A stretch of 64,000 bases of DNA. Origin: Cellulophaga sp. 20_2_10. GTDB taxonomy: Bacteria; Bacteroidota; Bacteroidia; Flavobacteriales; Flavobacteriaceae. Position 1 is the first letter of the stretch, and each line of letters starts with the position of its first letter. Made by a program: the position numbers and the translations under genes. The notes beneath the pieces were generated by a model that was not told the DNA's origin, did no database searches, and saw only the letters and a list, made by a program, of their open reading frames with translations. Shown here piece after piece: positions 46,284 through 52,865 of this stretch. The stretch spans positions 62,001 through 126,000 of the forward strand of contig NZ_JAMCOJ010000008.1 of assembly GCF_023476645.1 (NCBI RefSeq), written 5' to 3'.

Positions 46284-46794
46284 TTTGATCTTTTTTAGCG
46301 TTTAATATTTTTATATGTTTTTGTATATCTTTTAGCAAACTTAGGCGCGTTTGCAGATTTCTAATTAAATCTTCTACCACAAAAAGATTGTTTTTGTCGG
46401 CTTTAAATTCTTTAGAAATTTGCTTGTAATCCGCATCTAACTGTGTTAGCTTTTGTTTATACCTGCGTATTAGTTTTTCATCTGTGGCCACAGCTAAAAA
46501 ATTCTTCCATTCTGTATCTATATTAGCTAAATACTCTGTTTCTACTTTTTTAAGTTCTTTCGTAATTTGCACTGTATTTACTTCGTCTTCATCATCTGTA
46601 GCATTCTGCTGCACAAATACAAATGCCAACCCTACAAGTAAAACAAATACTGCCGCAATCTTCATCAACCTATAATTATACTTTTTTTTAGATGGCAGTT
46701 TGCTTAACTTTTCTAAAAACTCATCTTTATGTGTTACTGGTAATTCTTTTTTAGGAAAATCATCTTCAGTAAAACTGTTTCTCAAATTTTTCAT
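46267..46794 (-). CDS. single-pass membrane protein, probable anti-sigma factor
   Basis: The 175-aa protein has a cytosolic N terminus of about 45 residues, one membrane helix (about 46-62, IAAVFVLLVGLAFVFV) and a helical periplasmic C terminus with many Lys and Asp. It follows the ECF sigma gene with a 5-nt gap, the usual place for an anti-sigma factor, but it has no zinc-binding anti-sigma motif. Function is inferred from context. Confidence 0.65.
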   Translation of the reverse strand: MKNLRNSFTEDDFPKKELPVTHKDEFLEKLSKLPSKKKYNYRLMKIAAVFVLLVGLAFVFVQQNATDDEDEVNTVQITKELKKVETEYLANIDTEWKNFLAVATDEKLIRRYKQKLTQLDADYKQISKEFKADKNNLFVVEDLIRNLQTRLSLLKDIQKHIKILNAKKDQNETAI

Positions 46795-46799
46795 CTCCT

Positions 46800-47366
46800 T
46801 TATTTTTGCTGAATAATTTCTTTATTCGTTTTTACTTTGGTTTCACTTAACAATTCTTGCAACTGCATTCTCCCTCTTCTTAAATGTGTTCTAGAGGTTT
46901 TTATTGGCAACTGTAAAATCTGTGATATCTCTTCGTGATCATACCCCTCTATTAAGTACAATTGCACTACTAGCTTATATTTATAGGACAAAGATTCCAT
47001 TGCTTTTAGGACATCTTTTTTTTGTATTTCATCATTAAAATACCAATCAGATTCTTCTTCAAACTCATACACAACATCATCTAAATCCTCAAAAATTAAC
47101 TTTTGCTTTTTTAATACGTCTAAACATTGGTTAATTACAATTCGTTTTAGCCAAGCTCCTATTGTGTATGTTGACTCGTAATTATTAATTTTACCAAAAG
47201 CCTTTATAAAGCTCTCCTGCATTGCATCTTTTGCATCTTCTTGGTTCTTTAAATACCTACAAGCAATGGCAAACATTGCGTCACAATAATTTGTATACAA
47301 CTGTAGCTGAGATTTTTTATCTCCTTTTTTACAGCCTGCAATTATTTGGTTGGTGGTTTGTTGCAT
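46800..47366 (-). CDS. ECF RNA polymerase sigma factor
   Basis: The 188-aa protein has sigma region 2 (CRYLKNQEDAKDAMQESFIKAF) and region 4 (YKLVVQLYLIEGYDHEEISQIL). I start at the ATG at 47366 (MQQTTNQIIAGCKKGD); the in-frame ATG at 47429 adds 21 unneeded basic residues. It is the first gene of a three-gene module with a membrane protein and a DUF4097-like protein. No clear own promoter was found. Confidence 0.9.
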   Translation of the reverse strand: MQQTTNQIIAGCKKGDKKSQLQLYTNYCDAMFAIACRYLKNQEDAKDAMQESFIKAFGKINNYESTYTIGAWLKRIVINQCLDVLKKQKLIFEDLDDVVYEFEEESDWYFNDEIQKKDVLKAMESLSYKYKLVVQLYLIEGYDHEEISQILQLPIKTSRTHLRRGRMQLQELLSETKVKTNKEIIQQK

Positions 47367-47428
47367 AAATCTTTGTAAGTATTCTATCTTAAAAACGATT
47401 ACTTTTTTAAAGGGTTTCATTTTTAACA

Positions 47429-47459
47429 AAAAAAACCATCACTAAATTTTAGTGATGGC
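47429..47459 (-). terminator. hairpin terminator after the second anti-sigma-like gene
   Basis: The palindromic stem CCATCACTAAA/TTTAGTGATGG is followed by a run of T on the minus strand, 27 nt past the stop at 47486. It separates the two sigma modules. Confidence 0.85.
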
Positions 47460-47485
47460 TTAAAAATAAGTAAGTTTTAAGGTAT

Positions 47486-47881
47486 TTATACCTGAAATTT
47501 ATTTTTGTAATAATTTTTATAAATAGGGACCTGTATTAAAGTCATTAACGCAAGAGCCACTATACCATATATCAAACTACTATTTAAATGTATATTTTTA
47601 AATACAGATGTTAATGCATTATAATTTGCACTTGGCAACCAACTTGAATTTTCTGCTGTTCCAAAGAATGATAGGTACACGCATAAACCACTTATTAGCA
47701 CAAAAATAAGTACCCAAACTGGCTTAGATATTAAAGATGTATAGGTTGTTACTGTAGACGGTTTTTCTACTGCTATTTTAGACATAATTAGATCTGTAAA
47801 ATCTACAGATGTTTTCTCTACGGGCAAAGACTGCATTGCTTTGCTAATAAACTCGTCTATATTTTTTTGTTCCTTATCCAT
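47486..47881 (-). CDS. small membrane protein, probable anti-sigma partner
   Basis: The 131-aa protein has a cytosolic N terminus (MDKEQKNIDEFISKAM) with DFTDLIMSKIAVE and two membrane helices (about 50-70 and 103-121). It overlaps the second ECF sigma gene by 8 nt and may be its membrane-bound regulator. The family is not recognised. Confidence 0.65.
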   Translation of the reverse strand: MDKEQKNIDEFISKAMQSLPVEKTSVDFTDLIMSKIAVEKPSTVTTYTSLISKPVWVLIFVLISGLCVYLSFFGTAENSSWLPSANYNALTSVFKNIHLNSSLIYGIVALALMTLIQVPIYKNYYKNKFQV

Positions 47882-48452
47882 ATATATTTATTATTTCTGG
47901 AGAGACCTTAGTTTCTATTATTGTTGCTAATTTTTTTCTACTCCTAAACAATTTAACTTTTAAGTTATTTACAGATGTTGCTGTTACTTTTGCTATTTCT
48001 TTAAGCGATAGCTCATCAAAATAAAACAAGGTTAATAAAGCACTTTCATCTGCTGGTAATAATGCTATGCATTCTTGTATTGCCGCTGTACGCTCTTTAT
48101 CTTGCATCTGCTCTAAAGCATTGTCTATTGTCTGTAAACTTCTTTCAGTTACATTTTCTATAGGCACAACCAAAGCATCTTTTTTTAGTTTTTTTATTCG
48201 GTCTAAACTTGTATTGTAAACCACTTTATATAGCCAAGTAGAAAATTTAGCATCTCCTTTAAACTTGTCTAGTTTTGTATATGCTTTTACAAATGCATCT
48301 TGTGCCACCTCTTCTGCTTCTTCCTTATTACGCAACATTCTAATGGCCAATGTAAAAACCATATCCTTATACTTATTTACAAGAAATGTATAGGCTTGCG
48401 CATCACCGGCAAGTATTTTAGTTATATAATGTTGGTCGTTTGTATTAGTCAT
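47874..48452 (-). CDS. ECF RNA polymerase sigma factor
   Basis: The 192-aa protein has region 2 (MLRNKEEAEEVAQDAFVKAYTKL, ending KFSTWLYKVVYN) and region 4 (LLTLFYFDELSLKEIAKVT). It starts at the ATG at 48452 (MTNTNDQHYITKIL); an in-frame ATG 78 nt upstream lies beyond its likely promoter. A minus-strand GTAACC-N16-CGTCT pair ends 10 nt before this ATG, so the gene may be autoregulated. It is divergent from the DUF6249-like gene. Confidence 0.92.
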   Translation of the reverse strand: MTNTNDQHYITKILAGDAQAYTFLVNKYKDMVFTLAIRMLRNKEEAEEVAQDAFVKAYTKLDKFKGDAKFSTWLYKVVYNTSLDRIKKLKKDALVVPIENVTERSLQTIDNALEQMQDKERTAAIQECIALLPADESALLTLFYFDELSLKEIAKVTATSVNNLKVKLFRSRKKLATIIETKVSPEIINIYG

Positions 48453-48461
48453 TTGTAGGTT

Positions 48462-48488
48462 AGACGACTTTATAATTGGTTTGGTTAC
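48462..48488 (-). promoter_or_regulatory. ECF-type promoter of the sigma gene
   Basis: The minus strand reads GTAACC (48488-48483), a 16-nt spacer and CGTCT (48466-48462), the classic ECF -35/-10 pattern. It is the mirror image of the promoter at 48523-48549. Confidence 0.7.
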
Positions 48489-48522
48489 CAAAGTAGCTAA
48501 AAAATATTTTTTTGATAAACTT

Positions 48523-48549
48523 GTAACCATAATTTTAAAACTGTCGTCT
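48523..48549 (+). promoter_or_regulatory. ECF-type promoter of the DUF6249-like gene
   Basis: GTAACC (48523-48528), a 16-nt spacer and CGTCT (48545-48549) match ECF promoters, 45 nt before the ATG at 48595. Spacing and boxes equal those of the divergent sigma promoter. Confidence 0.7.
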
Positions 48550-48594
48550 TACCATAAGAACAAAATAAAATTAATCAATTTAAATTACATAACT

Positions 48595-48945
48595 ATGGGA
48601 CCAGAAGTACTAATTGTAGCATTAATATTTGCATCTATCTTTGGCGTATTTTACTTATTCTTTTCTACACGTAACAAAGAACGCTTAGCTTTAATAGAAA
48701 AAGGTGTAGACGCAGGTATATTTGTTAAAGGCAAACAAGACAAAGCAGCGCCAATTTGGAAAATACTTACACTAAATTTTTCTTTACTTGTAATAGGTAT
48801 TGGCTTAGGTATATTATTAGGTAATATTTTTATAAATATGGGCTTAGACGAAGCTGTTGCTGTAGGCACAACTTTTATAACAGCAGGTACCGCTTTGTTA
48901 ATCGGCTTTTTTATGGTAAAAAAAATGGACAAGGAAGAGCTATAG
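48595..48945 (+). CDS. DUF6249-like small membrane protein
   Basis: The 116-aa protein has three membrane helices (about 4-22, 55-74, 87-106) separated by a basic loop, NKERLALIEKGVDAGIF. It resembles DUF6249. I start at the ATG at 48595 because the ECF promoter lies in the 5' extension that would be used from 48481. It is likely a member of the sigma regulon. Confidence 0.75.
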   Translation: MGPEVLIVALIFASIFGVFYLFFSTRNKERLALIEKGVDAGIFVKGKQDKAAPIWKILTLNFSLLVIGIGLGILLGNIFINMGLDEAVAVGTTFITAGTALLIGFFMVKKMDKEEL

Positions 48946-48971
48946 TTACTCCTTAACCAAAACTACTTAAT

Positions 48972-49003
48972 GAAAACCATTGTATTTATATGCAATGGTT
49001 TTT
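48972..49003 (+). terminator. hairpin terminator after the DUF6249-like gene
   Basis: The stem AAAACCATTG/CAATGGTTTT with a 10-nt loop and a T run lies 27 nt past the stop. Confidence 0.8.
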
Positions 49004-49015
49004 TATCTTTATAGA

Positions 49016-49648
49016 ATGAAAGTAGTAGCAACAAACCTTGGAAAACCTACCAAAATACTATGGAATGGTAAAGAAGAAGTAACAGGAATTTACAAATATC
49101 CTACAACCAACCCTTTACATCTAAAAAGTACAGATGTTGTAAATGATACTGTAATAGACCGGAAACACCATGGTGGCATATACAAAGCTTGTTATTTATT
49201 TTCCGCTGATGTGTATGAGTATTGGAAAAGCTTATACCCTACTTTAGATTGGGATTGGGGAATGTTTGGAGAAAACTTAACCATAGAAGGTTTAAATGAA
49301 GCTACACTTAGAATAGGAGACATTTACAAAATTGGATCTGCAGTTGTACAAATATCGCAACCTAGAGAACCTTGTTATAAACTAGGAATACGTTTTGGAA
49401 ATCAAGAAGTATTAAAACAGTTTATTGCTCACAATCGTCCCGGGACCTATATTCGTATCCTAGAAGAGGGTAATGTGCAAACCGGAGACTCTTTAACATT
49501 AATAGAACAATCTAACAACTCACTTACGACACAAGACTTTTACAAGCTTCTATATTCCAAAGAAAAAAAATTAGAGCACGTAAAATTAGCGGTTAACAAT
49601 ACTGCTCTACCAGAGAAAAAAAGAGAACGTTTAGCTAAATACTTATAA
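49016..49648 (+). CDS. MOSC domain protein, YiiM-like
   Basis: The 210-aa protein has the MOSC core: DRKHHGGIYKACYLFS, WGMFGENLTIEGL and the conserved Cys in QPREPCYKLG. MOSC proteins bind or transfer sulfur or molybdenum-cofactor ligands; YiiM-type members detoxify N-hydroxylated bases. ATG at 49016; an in-frame ATG at 48980 lies within the upstream terminator hairpin. Confidence 0.9.
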   Translation: MKVVATNLGKPTKILWNGKEEVTGIYKYPTTNPLHLKSTDVVNDTVIDRKHHGGIYKACYLFSADVYEYWKSLYPTLDWDWGMFGENLTIEGLNEATLRIGDIYKIGSAVVQISQPREPCYKLGIRFGNQEVLKQFIAHNRPGTYIRILEEGNVQTGDSLTLIEQSNNSLTTQDFYKLLYSKEKKLEHVKLAVNNTALPEKKRERLAKYL

Positions 49649-49652
49649 AAAT

Positions 49653-50012
49653 ATGATTTATCCTTGGCATTTATACCTAATGGCTTTGCTCTATATTTTT
49701 GCTGGTTTTATGCATTTTATAAAGCCTAATATATATATGCGTATTATGCCTAGATATTTACCCAAACACTTATCTCTAGTCTATGTTAGCGGTATAGTAG
49801 AAGTTTTTATTGGTTTTGGCTTGTGCTTTGCCTCTTCTAAAAACTATGCCATTTACGCATTAGTAGCAATGCTCACTGTTTTTTTATTGGTGCATTTCTA
49901 TATGCTCACTAGCAAAAAGGCCGCTGCTGGCATACCTTTTTACATATTAGTTTTGCGTATACCTTTACAGTTTGCCTTAATGTATTGGGCGTACTGGTAT
50001 TTGCAATTTTAA
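49653..50012 (+). CDS. DoxX-like small membrane protein
   Basis: The 119-aa protein has four membrane helices and the pattern LLYIFAGFMHFIKPNIYMRI, typical of DoxX-like proteins. The role is unknown. It starts 4 nt after the MOSC gene, so they are probably cotranscribed. Confidence 0.82.
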   Translation: MIYPWHLYLMALLYIFAGFMHFIKPNIYMRIMPRYLPKHLSLVYVSGIVEVFIGFGLCFASSKNYAIYALVAMLTVFLLVHFYMLTSKKAAAGIPFYILVLRIPLQFALMYWAYWYLQF

Positions 50013-50020
50013 AACAAAAA

Positions 50021-50048
50021 AAAAGAGGCTATAAATAGCCTCTTTTTT
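50021..50048. terminator. hairpin terminator
   Basis: The stem AAAAGAGGCTAT/ATAGCCTCTTTT with a 2-nt loop lies between convergent genes. Confidence 0.88.
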
Positions 50049-50069
50049 ATCAACAATACTCAATTATAA

Positions 50070-50657
50070 CTAGTCTAAACTTACTAATTTACTGTACTTA
50101 CCTTTGTTTACTTCTACAACAAATCTAAATTCTTCTTCTGCAAAATTTGTAAATCTAAAGGCTTTCTCTACTCGTAATTTATTATTAAAAGTTTCTTCGT
50201 ATACTTCGTTCCCTTCTAAATCATATACAGAAACAACAACTTTACCTTTCTTTTTATTTAAGAAACTCATTAGTACTAAGTCTCCTCTTTTCTGAAAAAT
50301 TGGTTTTGCCTCTTCTATTTTTTCATCTACAATAACATTACCATTTTTAATGTGTATTGCATATGAAACCTTCTTTAACATATTTTCTACGTTTAAAAAG
50401 TAATGTCCATCTTCTAAATTCATTACATTGAATTTTTTAGAATAAACGGCTTCATTTTCTATTTCTTCCGAATAAAATACCCCCGAATATTGATCTTCGA
50501 ATTTTATTACTGTTTGAAGATTTTTTGCCTCAAATTTAAAGACTAAATCTTTAGAGTCTTTTTTAGTAACTAATTCTAGTGAAGATTCATCTGCAAAACT
50601 TGCAGTTGACACAAACAAAAATAGAACTAGGGTCGAGAATTTAAAAATTGTTTTCAT
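50070..50657 (-). CDS. unknown exported beta-rich protein
   Basis: The 195-aa protein has a signal peptide (ending ASFAD) and beta-strand-rich sequence with VVVSVYDLEGNEVYEETF near 140-160, reminiscent of the small secreted DUF3244-like sandwiches. I cannot name it. It is monocistronic with a TATATTTG box upstream. Confidence 0.75.
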   Translation of the reverse strand: MKTIFKFSTLVLFLFVSTASFADESSLELVTKKDSKDLVFKFEAKNLQTVIKFEDQYSGVFYSEEIENEAVYSKKFNVMNLEDGHYFLNVENMLKKVSYAIHIKNGNVIVDEKIEEAKPIFQKRGDLVLMSFLNKKKGKVVVSVYDLEGNEVYEETFNNKLRVEKAFRFTNFAEEEFRFVVEVNKGKYSKLVSLD

Positions 50658-50712
50658 AGGTTTACTTTTTTAGGATTATTCTTTTTGTTTTGATTGCTAA
50701 ATAATTACACTG

Positions 50713-50720
50713 CAAATATA
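50713..50720 (-). promoter_or_regulatory. -7 box candidate for the exported protein
   Basis: The minus strand reads TATATTTG, 56 nt before the ATG at 50657. No -33 TTG at the usual distance. Confidence 0.5.
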
Positions 50721-50836
50721 TGTGGGGTATTCGGTTAATTTTACCTCTATATTTTCCAATATCTATGCTATATTAACCACAATACTACGACAACACTTAC
50801 TTAATGTTAATTTAACATACAAAATGAACCTTAAAA

Positions 50837-50850
50837 TGTTTTTAAAAACA
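50837..50850. promoter_or_regulatory. 14-bp palindrome upstream of the AraC gene
   Basis: TGTTTTTAAAAACA sits at the -33 position of the promoter whose -7 box is at 50862. It may be an operator, but AT-rich palindromes arise by chance. Confidence 0.25.
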
Positions 50851-50861
50851 TATAGTTATTC

Positions 50862-50869
50862 TATTTTTG
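50862..50869 (+). promoter_or_regulatory. -7 box candidate for the AraC gene
   Basis: TATTTTTG matches TAnnTTTG, 18 nt before the ATG at 50888. The in-frame ATG at 50867 overlaps this box, which favours the later start. Confidence 0.5.
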
Positions 50870-50887
50870 TATTTAAATTTATTTATA

Positions 50888-51760
50888 ATGTCGAACCAAA
50901 AACCCATTTTTGAAGCTATTGCACCAGACTTTGGTCATTCGTTTACATATCAGAAGTTTGATGAGGCTACAAATAACAAAAACAACACCTGGCATTATCA
51001 TCCAGAGATAGAACTGGTTTATGTTAATGGCGGCTCTGGAAAAAGACAAATAGGGAGTCACATATCTTATTACACAGATGGCGATTTAATTTTAATAGAT
51101 GGTAATTTACCTCATTGTGGACTTACAGATGTACTAACAAAAAACAAAAGCGAAACGGTTGTACAAATGTTACCCGATTTTTTAGGGGCTAATTTTTTTA
51201 ACCTACCAGAACTAAGAAATATTAAATCTTTATTAGATACCTGTAAAGGTGGTATTGCTTTTCATGGCAACACCAAGTTAAAAATTGGAGATAAAATTGA
51301 AGTATTAGAGTACCAAACCGATTTTCAACGTTTAATATCAATCTTAAACATATTAAACGAGCTTGGTAAGTCTAAAGAATACACCTTATTAAATGCAGAA
51401 GGTTTTTCTATGAAAACTGAAGTTAAAGACAACGACCGTATTAATGTTATCTTTAATTATGTAAAAACTAACTTTAGAGAAGAGATTACCTTAGACAGTA
51501 TTGCGTCTTTAGTTAATATGACGGTACCCTCTTTTTGTAGGTACTTTAAAAAAATAACCAACAAAACCTTTATTCAGTTTACCAATGAATATAGATTGGT
51601 ACACGCATCTAAATTATTGGCAGAGCAAAAGATGAGTATTACAGAGGTTTGTTTTGAGTGTGGTTTTAATAACTTTTCTCACTTTAATAAATCGTTTAAA
51701 AAATTTACTGGGCAAAACCCGTCTGAATACAGAAACGAGCTTAAAACTATTGTAGCGTAA
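50888..51760 (+). CDS. AraC-family transcriptional regulator
   Basis: The 290-aa protein has an N-terminal cupin (TWHYHPEIELVYVNGGSG, DLILIDGNLPHCG) and a C-terminal double HTH (ITLDSIASLVNMTVPSFCRY and MSITEVCFECGFNNFSHF). The effector is unknown; the cupin usually binds a sugar or small molecule. No adjacent metabolic operon hints at the target. Confidence 0.94.
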   Translation: MSNQKPIFEAIAPDFGHSFTYQKFDEATNNKNNTWHYHPEIELVYVNGGSGKRQIGSHISYYTDGDLILIDGNLPHCGLTDVLTKNKSETVVQMLPDFLGANFFNLPELRNIKSLLDTCKGGIAFHGNTKLKIGDKIEVLEYQTDFQRLISILNILNELGKSKEYTLLNAEGFSMKTEVKDNDRINVIFNYVKTNFREEITLDSIASLVNMTVPSFCRYFKKITNKTFIQFTNEYRLVHASKLLAEQKMSITEVCFECGFNNFSHFNKSFKKFTGQNPSEYRNELKTIVA

Positions 51761-51795
51761 ATAACGATACTGCATCCAATTTAAAAATAGAGCAA

Positions 51796-51832
51796 AAAAA
51801 AAGGTCTTTAGTATATAAAGACCTTTTTTTTT
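51796..51832 (+). terminator. hairpin terminator after the AraC gene
   Basis: The stem AAAGGTCTTTA/TAAAGACCTTT flanked by A and T runs lies 35 nt past the stop. Confidence 0.87.
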
Positions 51833-51986
51833 ATGTTATCCTAGTTTCATTGTGAGTTACATACTGCCTTTAATAAGATTGGATTTGGCTTACTAATATC
51901 CTCATACGCAACTACACTATGTAATTTTCAATAATTATGCCAAAAACCAAAATAAGTTAGGCATAGCTTCAAAATAATCGTTAAAA

Positions 51987-52760
51987 TTATTTATATAAGT
52001 CATTTAAGACCTTAGCCAAACGCAAACCACCTTTTAATAATTGTCCACGTAATTGATCCATATGAAGATAACTGTATCTGTATCCTAATTTTTCTCCAAC
52101 CTCAGCAGACTTATAAACTTCTTCTGCTAAATCCTGAGATTCTTCAATCCAGTCGTAAACAGTACCATCTTGTATTTTTGCAACCTCTTTTTTATTTAGC
52201 TTAGGTAAAGCACCCGCTAACTCCGTATAACTCATACCATAAGAGTTTATCATATCAGAATCCCAAACACGGTGCAAGTTTGTTCCGTCATTAAACCAAC
52301 GTACTTGTATATCGTTACCACCTTTGTCTTCTGCGTGGCCAGCGTGTAAAGGCTGGTGCATATCTCCAATTAAGTGAATTAACATTTTTAAATGAAAAGA
52401 TTTATCTTTTTTAGAGCTGTTCTTATCTTTTAAAACAGACAAACATTTTTCTATACCAACCATTAAATCTCCTTCTGGTGGTGGTGTGATGTCTGTATAT
52501 TTTTTATCTGCAGGAAAGTTAACGTAGTGCCAAGGAGAATACGCCTTAAAAGTTCTATCAGATTTTATATCATCTGCGTGGTTAGATGCAAAAGCCAAAT
52601 CTTGGCCATCTAACAATTCTTTAATTGCCTTTTTAGCTTTTCTACTTAGTTCTTTTTGCGCAACTTCGCCAACTGTTCTATGTCCTGTTTTACCCCAAAA
52701 TACATTGTTAGCAAAAGAAACCTGAACTGCTAAAAAAAGCAGTATACATATGTTTTTCAT
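51987..52760 (-). CDS. S1/P1-type nuclease
   Basis: This secreted zinc nuclease is 257 aa long with a signal peptide. The sequence FWGKTGHRTVGE shows Trp22, likely the first residue of the mature protein and a zinc ligand, and His27. Other ligands lie in SNHADDIKSD, PWHYVNFP and LIHLIGDMHQPLHAGH, with DKGGNDIQVRWF after them. It cleaves single-stranded RNA and DNA and 3'-nucleotides in the periplasm or outside the cell. Confidence 0.94.
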   Translation of the reverse strand: MKNICILLFLAVQVSFANNVFWGKTGHRTVGEVAQKELSRKAKKAIKELLDGQDLAFASNHADDIKSDRTFKAYSPWHYVNFPADKKYTDITPPPEGDLMVGIEKCLSVLKDKNSSKKDKSFHLKMLIHLIGDMHQPLHAGHAEDKGGNDIQVRWFNDGTNLHRVWDSDMINSYGMSYTELAGALPKLNKKEVAKIQDGTVYDWIEESQDLAEEVYKSAEVGEKLGYRYSYLHMDQLRGQLLKGGLRLAKVLNDLYK

Positions 52761-52776
52761 TCTCGTTATTTTTTGA

Positions 52777-52784
52777 CAAAAATA
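52777..52784 (-). promoter_or_regulatory. -7 box candidate for the S1/P1 nuclease
   Basis: The minus strand reads TATTTTTG, 16 nt before the ATG at 52760. It overlaps an upstream TTG start proposed for the divergent PBP gene. Confidence 0.5.
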
Positions 52785-52865
52785 GAAAATTGTATTTTAA
52801 ACTATTGTTATTTTTTAGTTGGTTTTATTTTTTTAACTTATCCTTATACCCTAAAACAGACTATT

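Noticed and set aside
48481-48594. In-frame extension of the DUF6249-like gene to an ATG at 48481, and of the sigma gene to 48530
   Set aside because: Both extensions run through the ECF promoter inverted repeat. Their similar peptides are explained by the repeat, not by coding conservation.
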